Translations under genes and position numbers: made by a program
DNA from: Chamaecrista fasciculata
Taxonomy: Eukaryota; Streptophyta; Magnoliopsida; Fabales; Fabaceae
Assembly (NCBI GenBank): GCA_003254925.1
Contig: QANZ01015860.1
Coordinates: 33,330-97,329, forward strand
Length of the DNA stretch: 64,000 nt
Direction of reading: 5' to 3'
The notes under the pieces: generated by a model
Told to the model about the DNA's origin: nothing
What the model saw: the letters and a program-made list of their open reading frames with translations, nothing else
The model's database searches: none
In this document: one piece after another, positions 23,340 through 35,111 of the stretch
Layout: each line of letters begins with the position of its first letter
Numbering within the stretch: position 1 is the first letter of the stretch

Positions 23340-23630
23340 GAAACCATCAAAGGAGTTGGCAGTTTCTTTAAAAAAAAATTGTAAAGAAACCTTTAAACAA
23401 TGAGTAAACTAGTATTTTGGTCTATGAATTTTGCACTCGCTGACAATTTAGTCCTTAGATTTATGAAATTTTACAACTCGATCCCTGAATTATACTGACT
23501 GTCTGACTCTTTACAAATTGGTCATTCCGTTAGCTAGTCGTTTCAAAAAAGCTTATGTGGCACGTTAGGGGGATGACTTAGGCCATTAAGTGCTGACATG
23601 GCATGTTAACTGCCACGCCAGCATCGGTTA

Positions 23631-23957
23631 TGATAATAGGCCCAATAAATAGGAGGCCCAATTGGCAGAAGAGGCCCTTGGCCCAATGATTCACCTCCCA
23701 TATCACTCAAAATATCTCTTCTACAATCAAGGAAGTTGGTTTGTTGGGGACTCTCCTCAATAAGCCTATAAATACAAGGTGGTAACCCTATGAAAGGTAC
23801 GTAACTCATTACTCACACGCTACTCATGTTAGCTCATACTCTTACTAACTTAAGCTTCGGAGGTGAATCACAGGGGAACCCCCCTGTGGTTCATTGTCTT
23901 GCAGGAAAATCTTGCAGCGAACTGGGAGACGACCCCCGGCCAAATCCCGGTTTATCA
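23631..23957 (+). repeat. 5' LTR of the LARD-like element
   Basis: Contains a probable TATA-like 'cctataaataca' near 23764-23775 and ends next to the primer-binding site at 23958. Nearly identical to 29684-30010; the visible difference is AATAAAT versus AATAATT about 17 bases in. Confidence 0.9.
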
Positions 23958-24189
23958 CTGGCGCCGTCTGTGGGGAACAAATCAAAAGCTTTGTTCCTCT
24001 AAAAATTTTGAGCAAGGAAAAGATGGAGAAATTATTCGATCCAGGGAATAAATAATAACTCTCAAGCTTACTGGCCTTTGCTATGAATTTATTTAGCATC
24101 ATTATTATTATTATTATTATAATTACCAAGTTCATTATCATGATTTATTAACAAAAAATTAAAAGAAAAAGGGGGAAAAAAGGGATTCT

Positions 24190-25003
24190 AATTTGCAGGA
24201 AGAAGAACCCTTACTGGACGCCGCACAAACACACAGCCATGGCCTTGAATGCACGACGCCGACCACGGAGCTCCTCCCCCTCATCGTCCGTCGCTTCCGC
24301 CACGGTCCTGCCACCGAACGCCGCAGACTCCATCGCCGGTCAGCTCTGGAGAAACGGCGCACGCGACGCTGCACACGGCTTCGTCTCCACGGACCTTTTT
24401 TCTCTGATTCGTCCGCGCCACCAGCCACCACCGGTCCCGTCTCCGCCGCCAAAAGTCGCAGACACTGTCGCCGGCCGGATCTGGAGGACCACCGGCAGTG
24501 CACACTGAGTTTAAACTTCCGATTTCACGAACCCAGCAAACGTCGAGTTGCTCGCGAACCCAGATTTCCGCCGTGAACCACCGCCCTCCGTTGATGAACG
24601 CCGACGACGGTCACGAACCTGCAGCAAAAAACGATCTCCGTTCACGAACCAAGCAACTTCGTCTCCTTCGTCGAGTTCGTGCGTGTGCAGTAGTGTGAAA
24701 TTTGCTGATTAAACTTCGTCTCCGTTCGACGTGTGCAGTGACTGATTAAACTTAAGCCCCTTTTGTAATTTGGCCCAAATTGCAGGAAGGTCCTCCTTTG
24801 AAATTTGCTGAAATTCCAAAATAGCCCCCACCTATTTTCGTGACTCCGCCGCTGTTCCACGATTCGGAGACTCCGCCGCTGTTCGCGAACTCCACCGCTG
24901 TTCCACGATTTGGAAGTCCCGCCGCCGTTCCACAAGTTGGAGGGTCCGCCGTTTAATGTTCTTGCTCGCGATTTGGAAAACGCCGATAATCGGGTAACCT
25001 CTT
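24190..25003. other. GC-rich block in the LARD interior, partly copia leader
   Basis: This block is much richer in G+C than the rest of the interior. From 24527 to about 24840 it matches the copia leader at 840-1105 of this window in the same plus-strand direction (shared phrases 'gttgctcgcgaacccagatt' and 'cggtcacgaacctgcagc'), which is antisense to the LARD. The part at 24190-24526 has an 89-aa plus ORF (from 24239) rich in Pro, Ser and Arg, framed by 'tttgcag' at 24193-24199, but it matches no family I recognise. It may be a captured gene or retroelement piece. Confidence 0.55.
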
Positions 25004-27118
25004 CCAATTTTTATCTTGAACATTTTTCTGGAAATATGTCTGATCGGTTGCTGTTTCATATTTTGCTGAGATTGGGTTAAGAATATCTAATCATGAACTG
25101 AGCTTAGACTAGCCAAATGGAACATCTGATTGTGAACTATGCTAATAAATCAATAATTTTATGCTGAATTTATGATTCTTGCATTCTGGACATAGACTTA
25201 TGGCTTGGAATTTTTATGCTACTTCACTTGCTGATTTTCAAGTTATCTACACGCTTGGGTCATATTTATCCTCTTCAAAATAAATTTCGGCATCAATGAT
25301 TGAATCATGGAGATTAAATTTTTATATTGGAATGCAAGATATAGTCTCGTATACATGCTTCACTTGAATAAGTACCCTGTTTTGTTGGAAAACAGATTTT
25401 ATTCTTAATGATTTTTGGCAAGATGTAAAAAGATGTAAAGGGATTATGGGCCCCACACATTAACATTACTCAACACTAAATTGCTTGCTTTATTCTTGAA
25501 ATTGCATGGGTATATTTGATCCAACGTAATTGAGGTGCCGCCAACGGCACGGGCGCCTCCGCCATAAACATAGGCGTCGATCGAAGCATGGAAGCCAATG
25601 TGAATTCAGGCGCAGACGCCAGGGCAAATACAGGCGCTGCCGCGAACATAGTTTTATCAGATAAGTTCAACTTTTAAAAATTTCTTTGGTTACGAACTTG
25701 TTATTCGCCATTATTTAAATATATGCATGCTTAATTGCTTACCTATTTGCCCCACCCTAGCATTCTCTAAGGAATTCTCTGCTGGAATTCTCTAAGGAAC
25801 CATATACAATGAGGTTAATTTAGTGAGCAGTTGCCGTCTCTTCTCCGCTGTTAAAGTATTTGAGAAAAGGGGCTTACAAGGGTCAAACATCTAGTGTTGT
25901 GATTACAAATGCTCTAATATATGTTGGTCAAATGGCGGTCATATCTGTTTCTAATTATAATTGCCTTTTTCTCTTTATACAAATATTTACATGTTTGTAC
26001 CTACAATAGACTATCTGCTTGTATTTCCTTTGTAGGCAATAAAAATAGAAGTCATGGATCAATGACATTCTTGCTGTTGTGTGGACAATCATTTTACAAC
26101 AAATCATCATTCTAGGAAGTTTATTGTTTTTACAATAATCATAGTACAATCATTTCCACTTGTTCCTTCTGAAATTTGTTTGATTTTTGGCTGGTTTTTT
26201 GCTATTATTTTGAATCATGTTTAAACAGCTTGTTTGTAGCAAGAGAACTTGTTTGATTGCTTTTCTATAGCTAAAACATTTTAATATTCCCTCTAATCTG
26301 ATTTCTGTGAATCAGTCACAGGCTTGAAATGCTTGTACCTTCTCTCTCTTCCTAATTGAAACATACACAAACATGCATATACTTGGGAATTGGATCCCCT
26401 ATTTCTTGGCGTGTGCTTTCTTGCTGCTTCAATATAAAATGCTTTGTGATCTACATGATTCTAATTTCTATGAAAACTATGACAAAGACCCTCTTTGACA
26501 CTTTGTGGATACGCCCTTCAGATATTCGACAAAATGCTAAATAGAGCTTTGATTAAGTGGATAGCCAGTTTATCTGTAAACAATTGCTCTCTGTGTAGGA
26601 ATATTTACTTCTCCAATTTATCACTTTTGAGTGAGACTCCTATTATATTGTTTTTGTTCACAATTGGATTATGGGACAATCAACTTGGAACATTATTGTT
26701 TTTTAAACATTCTTCGGTGGGAAGTATACTTATTGTGTTTTTAAACTTGTAGTTAACCAAAAGTTAGATTAATTGTCATTTGATGCCGTCGGAAGAGCCC
26801 AAGATTATATTCTTGTCACAGTTCTCATTTCATTTTTAAGGGTGCAAGTCTGACATCATTTGAATGTTTCTTTAAATGCGAAATTCTAACTTGCTATTTG
26901 CTTAGCTTAACTTTTTACCCAAAAGCTGGTTCTATGCCTAATGAATTGTGGTATAATAAAACCCCTGTAAACATTGAAGCACCATACCACGTGGCCTCTT
27001 CATCATTGCGAAATTTCTTTTAAAAAAAAAAAATTTTGTCTCTTCATATCACATTGATATACATGTCTTTTCTCTAACATGTTGCTCAATACACATAAAT
27101 ACATGTGCTTAACCGCTT
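25004..27118. other. LARD interior, AT-rich, no gene
   Basis: Intron-like AT-rich sequence. A GC patch at 25530-25650 has several 'ggcgc' motifs and opens a 64-aa minus ORF with Ala-rich repeats; similar 'gggcgcc' phrases recur at 28105-28170. No gag, protease, integrase, RT or RNase H motif was found. Confidence 0.5.
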
Positions 27119-27503
27119 NNNNNNNNNNNNNNNNNNNNNNNNNNNNNNNNNNNNNNNNNNNNNNNNNNNNNNNNNNNNNNNNNNNNNNNNNNNNNNNNNN
27201 NNNNNNNNNNNNNNNNNNNNNNNNNNNNNNNNNNNNNNNNNNNNNNNNNNNNNNNNNNNNNNNNNNNNNNNNNNNNNNNNNNNNNNNNNNNNNNNNNNNN
27301 NNNNNNNNNNNNNNNNNNNNNNNNNNNNNNNNNNNNNNNNNNNNNNNNNNNNNNNNNNNNNNNNNNNNNNNNNNNNNNNNNNNNNNNNNNNNNNNNNNNN
27401 NNNNNNNNNNNNNNNNNNNNNNNNNNNNNNNNNNNNNNNNNNNNNNNNNNNNNNNNNNNNNNNNNNNNNNNNNNNNNNNNNNNNNNNNNNNNNNNNNNNN
27501 NNN
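27119..27503. other. Assembly gap (385 N)
   Basis: Run of N inside the LARD interior. The ORFs spanning it are artefacts. Confidence 0.99.
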
Positions 27504-29683
27504 CCACCACTCACACGTGGCCTTCATCTGTGGTTTTAACACAGCTTTCATTGTTGCTTACTTATTTGGGAAGGTGAGGTTATATATAAATACTTATAAC
27601 CCTATGCCAATGCATAAGCGTGCCGGCAAACATGCATCTACTACATTCGTTATAATTTGTCATGACTAAGTAGCCATTTACTGAACACAGCTTCTACAGC
27701 ATTGTCTCTAATGTCTTACTTATATTTCAAAAGAATTTCAATAAGGACAGGTGTTGCTATGATAAAGACTACACTAAGAGCAAAGATTTTGCTTGAAATT
27801 CGTTATATCACCATTACTGTCAGGTATCATGGTACTTTTATTCTTGGATTTCTCAACGGATACATAAAATCCTTTTTGGCCCTTGGCTCAATTTCATGTG
27901 GATTAGACTTGTTTAAATAATAATACGCATAGAATGCTTGGTTTTAGTACTATTTTTCAAAAGGCAAGGCGTAGCTAAACAGTATTGTTTTAGTCTTTCT
28001 CATAAATGCTAATAAACACTGTCTTGGCATTAATATTATGTGATGACTCATCAGCTTCTTTATTTAAGAACTCAGGCACTTCTCAACACTTGGAAATCCT
28101 TACATCGGTGTGGGCGTTGTCGTGAGCGTAAGCGCCGCAGTACGCGAGGCGCCGCTATGGATATGGGCGCCCCATAAAAATGATTGAGCAATTAAATTCA
28201 TTTGATAATTTTTGCGTTTTGAACTTTGTAGATATCCAGTAGGGTGAGGCAAAAAAGCTTCCCAACTTGGAGCATTTCATGGAAAGGAGAAGAGTGGTAT
28301 ACTCTAAATAAACAATAATGTAAAAAGTTATGCTGCAAGCATTAATTATTATTCTCAATTCTTTTGCTGGATTCATTTATCATTAAACTAACAGTTTATA
28401 CTGAGATTATAGTAGACAGATGTCTAGCCAAAATCGGCGACAAAGCCTCAGACAAATTCGATCCAAACAACATCCACATTCACAGTGAGGGAAACAAAAG
28501 TCACGCCTCCTCAGGGGCCTGACACACACCAAGCCTAATCAGGCAAAAATCTACAGTTACAAGGCAAAACAAGGCCCTGGCGCCAATTGTATTAAGATTT
28601 TATATCAATGAAATCTACTTTCTTTCCTTCAACCGTTAATGAAGTCAGCGCTGCTCGAGGGGATGCTCTCGGCACAGCAGCGAAAAGGCCCTCGAAGGAG
28701 CCTTGTGAGTATGGCACTCACTACCATGCGGACCGTCCCTCCCTTGGTTGACTAGTCAAAACTTAGCGTATGATACGCAAAACGCTCGAAGCGTGCCCAT
28801 CGCGAGGCAGCACCTTAGTGTGCAAATAAACATAGCGATCGAATCGCGAAAAGGCAAGTTAAAAACGCGTTGCAACGTAGGGAAAATCAAAGTAAACCAA
28901 GCATAAGTTAATAAAAAACATGTTAGGGGCACCAGCGCCCAAACATCTTAAAGATGGCACCCACACCCCATGCGGACATCATCCCTTGGGAGGCTAGCCA
29001 CAAAAACATGCGCATGTATCAAACATCAACTTTGGGTCCCAGCACCCTCGTGGAAGGCATGGCGTCCTTACCCGCGACTACGGGCCATCGCCCTCACAAT
29101 TAAGTCCCAACGACTTCATGGAAAGCATGGCAACCTAACACAAAGACCGCCAAGGTCTTCAGGAGAATCAAATGGAAACTAAGTCTCAAACCTACCCAGT
29201 GAGCGCGCCAAAATCATGGACGCCGTAAGCCATGAAAATACTCAAAACGGAACGAGGACGCCAATGGCGCCATCAGGAAATTATGAGCGAACGACCACGT
29301 CGTTAAGCGGGACTCCCCTCGTGGGGATGCAATCTCACTTCTTTCGAAGGGGCTAGTGGTAATAGCCCAAATATTTGACTATGTCCAAATGGCAAAGTTC
29401 AGGCCGAATGCATAATCGGACCAGGAAGCCTTTAGGCAGGCAAGAACGCCCAAATGGCACGCCGCCGCTAAGGAGATCAAAGCGCATGAGCGCCCAAGCA
29501 ACAAAGACGCACAGGCAGTGCAAAGCACATCTTGAATCAATCCTGATCAGGATAAACGCCCAAGCACCAGAAATGGAAGGACAAAGCGCCTCAAAACAAA
29601 CCAACGAAAAACGTTGTATCTGTCATCCACTCGTGGGGACACATCTCATGGGGACAGAACTTCACTTCTTTTGTTGGGACTAG
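27504..29683. other. LARD interior, right part
   Basis: No coding signal. From about 28420 on the composition becomes GC-richer, with partly repeated phrases such as 'catgcggac' (28727 and 28972) and 'gggaggctagcc'. Such untranslated interiors are typical of LARDs. Confidence 0.5.
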
Positions 29684-30010
29684 TGATAATAGGCCCAATA
29701 ATTAGGAGGCCCAATTGGCAGAAGAGGCCCTTGGCCCAATGATTCACCTCCCATATCACTCAAAATATCTCTTCTACAATCAAGGAAGTTGGTTTGTTGG
29801 GGACTCTCCTCAATAAGCCTATAAATACAAGGTGGTAACCCTATGAAAGGTACGTAACTCATTACTCACACGCTACTCATGTTAGCTCATACTCTTACTA
29901 ACTTAAGCTTCGGAGGTGAATCACAGGGGAACCCCCCTGTGGTTCATTGTCTTGCAGGAAAATCTTGCAGCGAACTGGGAGACGACCCCCGGCCAAATCC
30001 CGGTTTATCA
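29684..30010 (+). repeat. 3' LTR of the LARD-like element
   Basis: Matches the 5' LTR over its full length. Just upstream (29661-29683) is 'ttcacttcttttgttgggactag'; a related phrase with a better purine tract, 'gaaggggctagtggtaatagccc', lies at about 29345-29367 and may be a decayed earlier boundary. Confidence 0.9.
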
Positions 30011-30611
30011 GGTTAAACTAAAAAAAAGGACCACGTATACAATTTTTGCCAAATCATCAGAAAAAAAAAGGGACTATCAAGCATTTTAGTCCCTAACCAA
30101 AACGCATGTTTTGGTCCCTTCCTCTTCTTCATCTTTAACTTCCTCCTCTTCTTCATCATCATCATCTTCTTCAACTTCTTCCGAGAATTTGAAATATTTT
30201 TTTTAAAAAATCATACTTATTTCTCTTATTCAAAACCCACTCTTCCAAACCTACACCCAAATTTGAATTCTAAGGTTTATCAGCTTAATCGGTGCTGACG
30301 TGGCAACTAACGTGCCACGTCAGTACTTAGCGGCCCAAGTCATTCCCTAACGTGTCACATTAGCTTTTTTAAAATGGCTAGCTAAAGGAAGGACCAATTT
30401 GCAACGAGTCAGTATAATTCAAGGACTTAGTTGTACAATTTCATAAATCAAAGGACCAAACTGCCAACGAGTATAAAATTCAATGACCAAAATGCTAGTT
30501 TACTCTTTAAACAATTGACGATTTTCTTTTTAAACTGTCAACCTGTTTGATGATTTCTATTGATTTCTTTATTTTCAAAATCCATTTTCTTGTTTTGGTC
30601 CATTATGTTTC

Positions 30612-30825
30612 AAAAAGTTCAAATTGGTCCTAAATGTTGGCAAAATTATTCATTTTTGTCATAAATATTGGTAAAATGTTTCCAATAGAATATATGGAGG
30701 TACTCTTCGGGAACAATACGTAGCTCTAAACTCGTCATGTTTGAACTTGAAACAAGCCTATTCAATACTTGGGACCAAAATGAAATATTTTGCAAATATT
30801 TAGGAGCAATTTGAATATTTTAACT
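30612..30825. mobile_element. Small foldback element
   Basis: Left arm 'ttcaaattggtcctaaatgttgg' (about 30617-30640) pairs with 'aatatttaggagcaatttgaa' (about 30794-30815); 'cattttggtccc'-type sequence also repeats in reverse. Interior 'aaactcgtcatgtttgaacttgaaac' matches the interior of the foldback at 49437-51066. Confidence 0.5.
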
Positions 30826-32769
30826 CCTTTTAATTTGTACACAAAACTTCATAAAATATATTGAAAAAAAGTATGGGTTGAATTGTATAATAACAAAAAA
30901 CATATAGGAATGTTGCAGTTTGGACTAAAAAATATAATAAAGATTAAACCTGAGAAAACCACCCAATTAATCACAAAATAGTCCAAATAATCCTCAAACC
31001 TCAAGGCATCATATTTTATCATAAAAGGACATAAAGACATGCAATTGAATCCCAAATAAATATAAAATACCCTAAAATATTACTAAAATATATGATAAAA
31101 ATATGGTGTGGCAAAAAAAGAATGTGATGGACACAATTTCTGAAGCTAAAATCTTCAACTCAATAATCCTTCTTTGTTACCCAAATAAGAACATTTATGC
31201 CCATCCCGTTTCTGTTTTGATTATAATCATAATAAACATGTTCGTTTACGTTTTTTTCCTGATTCAATTATAATCATGATTTTAGGGATGAATAATGTTG
31301 AAAAAGAAATAAACAGAAATAAAATATTAATAAAAAAGGCTCATTATTAACACTATATGGTAAACTGTAATATACTATAAGACATCTATGCCCATCCATC
31401 TAGAAAACAAATCTCATCATCATCTCAGCAACAATTCATTCATTGGATCCACACGTAGGCCTCCCCATCTCAAACGACCTAGAGGCATTAACTCACTGAC
31501 AAATTTATATTTACATCAATCTTTATGTATGCATGTTATATATATATATATTGCTTATTCAGCCTGTCTCTAATATTAATCAATTAAAGTACTGATGAAG
31601 CCATATGATTAAACTCAACGACGAACAACCACTAATACTAATTAAGCAAGTTAGATATATATAGTACGTACGACTGCCACGACCTAAGTTTAATTTGTGA
31701 GATGCCAAGAAATCAGAAGGAAACAAAAATAAAGCTTTGATTAATACCGAACGGCACATTATATAGTTATATACTCTTGCTGAAGAAATGCCAAATATTT
31801 AACCATAAATCCTGAAAAATCTATATGTCTTTCATTAGCATTAAAAGACAATAATAGAAAAATGATTATCACTCTCCACTACTCTTCCCCCATTATAATT
31901 AAGGAGATATAAATTAAATCATTGATATTAATTTGGCAAATGCAACCAAAAAATAAATCATCATAATTATGGACTCGATGTAACTCACACCGCCAAGTTT
32001 CTCTTCATAACAGAGAGAACAATGATTAATAATCAGTGAATTTGATTAGTCGGTTACATCTCAATGGCAGATATTAATTAATTAAATGTGAAAAAAAAAA
32101 CAAAAATAAAAACAAAAACGTATTTTTTTTTCTTTGTAATGATTCATTAGAGTCCAGGAAGATGGCGTAGAACTGTAGAAGCTCATGATTGTGATTTGCA
32201 CAATTACTTGGAAGAAACAATAAAATGTTACGTGTGGCAGCTATTTATATATACATGCATGCTTATGAATCTTTTTCTTTCCAAATCCCATCGATAATAA
32301 TTTGTTTGGATATATACTATTAAATCTAAAGCTCACTGTACGAAGTGATATATAATATAAGTATAACCGATAAGAACATTTGTTTGAGGTTATAATTATG
32401 ATTTATGAGGCTATACACTCTATGTTGAAGAACGTCATCCACAAAAACTAGCTAGCCACTATATAATGAATTGCTCTCTCTCTCTCTCTCTCCAGAAAAT
32501 TAATGGATATAGGGGAAATGAATTATATTTATGATTTATCCCTCAGTAATTAAAATTGATCTTGTAACTCACACCAGTTAATTAAGCACACACGTTAAAC
32601 AATAAATCCCATTCATGCATGGAGGCGGCGCACATTCTCCAATAACTGATTACCCCCCTCTACTCTCATAGATTCATCATTCTCGTATATATATATTCAC
32701 ATCCTTATTTCATTAACATCGATCTCACACCAGAATCTTCATATCATCCATTTTATTTACATATATATC
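30826..32769. other. Intergenic and promoter of the RWP-RK gene
   Basis: AT-rich with no other gene seen. A CT microsatellite lies at about 32474-32491. TATATATATATTCACATCC near 32686-32705 and the 60 bases after it are a plausible core promoter and leader for the gene starting at 32770. Confidence 0.45.
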
Positions 32770-33948
32770 ATGATGATCATGGAAACCCACACTCAAACTC
32801 ATCAGTCCCTCATGGCATGGACTTCCAAGTATGAATTAGATGAAGTTGTATTCCCTTCATATGACCTCTGGTACATTAAACTTCATATGTTTATACATAT
32901 GTGTATATATACACTTTTGAGTTATATAACATATGGATGAATTTGAATTTGTTCTCATTGTGACATCTTTTGCAGGGGAAATAGTAATGGGTATTTTGGA
33001 CTGGATTATTGGCCATACGGCTCTGCTTTACCTTGGATGGAACCTGACATTTTGTATGAAACTCTTGCCATTGAACCAACACTACCAAGCATGCAAGGTT
33101 ATGAATTTAATTTATTATCAGTTCTTCTTCACTTGTGCTTGTTATGTTCTGATATTAATTAATGAATGTGTCTTTCTGCAGACAATGAGTTCTATGATAT
33201 AGGGAAGGGACTAGCAGTTTGGAATGAAATTGATGCAGGGTTTGATTCAGAAAAGCAGCCTGTGTTTTTGTTGTGTAAGAATGAAGAAAGTGGGATGATG
33301 GAAATGAAGGAAGAAAATGGGAATGAAATGAAAAGATCATGCAGAGAAGAGAGAGGATGCAGCAGCATTAAATTGCTGTCAAGGAAGACAATTTCTCAGT
33401 ACTTTTATATGCCCATAACACAAGCAGCCAGAGAGCTGAATGTGGGTCTCACACTTTTGAAAAAAAGATGCAGAGAAGTGGGAATAAGAAGGTGGCCTCA
33501 TAGGAAGCTGATGAGCCTCCAAACCTTAATAAACAATGTACAGGTTGGATAATGAATAATGATCTTTCTCTACATTGTGTGAGATTATTAATATTGCAGT
33601 AAGTAATTAAACACATACACATGCAATTTAATGTTGATGCATATATATATATATATGCAGATGTTAGGGAAAGAAGGAGGAGAGGGTAGTGAAGAGAAGC
33701 TGAGAAATGCAATAGAGTTATTGGAGAAGGAGCAGAAGATGATGGAGGAGGAGCCAGATTCGCAGCTTGAAGAAAACACAAGAAGGCTGAGACAAGCTTG
33801 TTTTAAGGCCAACTACAAGAAGAGGAAGCTCATGGGGTCCATTGGATACCATACTAGTACAAGTGGTGATCAGTACTGCACCACAAATGAATGTTATTAT
33901 AATGAACAGATACAGGACATGAATAATGTCTTGGCATGTTTCAATTAG
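32770..33948 (+). CDS. RKD-type RWP-RK transcription factor
   Basis: Four exons: 32770-32870, 32976-33097, 33182-33543 and 33661-33948, GT-AG introns, product 290 aa. The N-terminal part is acidic and aromatic with no NLP-type GAF region. The RWP-RK domain is at about residues 137-190: [20 protein letters not shown], then [19 protein letters not shown], with the signature RRWPHRK at 177-183. A charged helix with coiled-coil character follows (about 196-250). There is no C-terminal PB1 domain, so this is the short RKD subfamily rather than NLP. RKDs regulate egg-cell and germline or early-embryo identity; some act in other tissues. Start chosen at the first of several Met codons (MMIMETH). Confidence 0.9.
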
Positions 33949-35111
33949 TGCATGTGTTTCTGCTTTCTTTAATATTTTGGTTACTGTAGTGTTATGTTAA
34001 TATGTTTGTGAAGGTTTAATTTACATGTATTTTCTATAATAAATAATAGTAGTAATCTAGGAAATCACTGTGAAAGGCTTAGTCAGGCCTTATTAGAAGG
34101 TTGGTATATATATCCTTTCCATGTATTGACTGTTTCTCCTTAATACCAAAAAAAAAAAGAGACTTGTGTGTCAGTTTTTATTTATTTATTTATATTTTTT
34201 ATGCAATTGTTTGTGTTAGTTTTACATATTGATCACAGTTTTATTATGTGTGATCCTGTGAGGTCCTCGGTCCTTTGAGGTATCTATTTTTTACATTTCA
34301 TACCGTGTAAAGAGAGAAAAAAAGAGTTAGAGAAGGAAAATATTAGTGGGACTGATCATTCTCTACACTGCAGAGGACTCACTCTCCCTTGTTTGGGGAA
34401 TCCTATTCTAAATCTTCCAAGCTAAAACATCTAGTCAACATGGTATAAGATTGTGGATATGTTTAGATATCACAATAAATTGAAAAAAATAAATGAACCC
34501 CTATTAACATGAATATATGATGACTAAAGTTAGACGGTAAAATTGTAATCTTATAAAGTTAGAATGATAAAATTACAATTTAAATTATTAAACCATTCAT
34601 TTCCATGACCTCCAATTTGGGAGAGGGAAAAACATGATATTTGAATAGCTGAGGAGAGATTTGAGTACCCTGACTGAACTATTGCCATTAATTAAAACAC
34701 AAAACTAATATAATTAAAGACATTTCATTCTTTGTATACTCTCTGTTTGACCAGAAATTTACAGACTTTCAACATTTTGTGAACTTCTTTTGGTTCAATA
34801 TTAATAATTTTTTACAAAAGCTTGAAAGAGATGACTGGGACAATACTAAGGCTAAAAAACTGGCCTTATTATTCAGAAACTTGTGAGGGTAACGATTACA
34901 TTGTTTAATGCTACATGATAACACAAGAGTGACACACTTTGATATATCCCACCAAAATTTAAACTCGAAAGAAACAGAAATGCAAATTCCCGTTATACAA
35001 AACTGGGAAGTAAAACTGATACTGGGGACCTAATTAAGTAATGGTTCTTAAATAAATCCTTCACCATAGAATATTTTCTATTTTTCCCAAAGGAGTCATG
35101 ACACATCGAGA
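33949..35111. other. Intergenic between convergent genes
   Basis: Holds the 3'UTR of the RWP-RK gene (AATAAATAATAG near 34040) and, in its last 200 bases, the 3'UTR of the minus-strand malate dehydrogenase. No gene seen. Confidence 0.45.

Larger units (their letters stand above)
23631..30010 (+). mobile_element. Young LARD-like non-autonomous LTR retrotransposon
   Basis: Two 327-bp LTRs (23631-23957 and 29684-30010) start TGATAATAGG and end GGTTTATCA, with the same 5-bp target duplication GGTTA outside (23626-23630 and 30011-30015). I see one difference between the LTRs. Immediately inside the left LTR is CTGGCGCCGTCTGTGGGGA, a primer-binding region of the kind found in plant Ty3-type and LARD elements, so the element is on the plus strand. 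The 5.7-kb interior encodes no gag or pol, so it depends on another element. The polypurine tract is weak. A 385-base N run at 27119-27503 means part of the interior is unseen. Confidence 0.88.
23340..30560. mobile_element. Long-TIR DNA transposon interrupted by a retrotransposon
   Basis: Left arm 23340-23630 and right arm about 30280-30560 are inverted copies: 'gagtaaactagtattttggtc' on the left pairs with 'gaccaaaatgctagtttactc' on the right, and 'tgccacgccagcatcgg' with 'ggtgctgacgtggca'. Removing the LARD-like insertion and one target copy leaves about 836 bp, the size of a non-autonomous Mutator-like or foldback element. The remaining loop (30016-30279) is CT- and 'tcttcatc'-rich and non-coding. 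Confidence 0.75.

Noticed and set aside
27003-27669. Several ORFs of 130-196 aa on both strands
   Set aside because: They consist mostly of X from the 385-base N gap.
28100-28170. GC-rich 'gggcgcc' patch as a possible coding exon
   Set aside because: No frame gives a recognisable peptide, and similar patches recur at 25540 and 12247 in retroelement DNA.
33449-33812. Two minus-strand ORFs over the RWP-RK gene
   Set aside because: Antisense of exons 3 and 4; low complexity.
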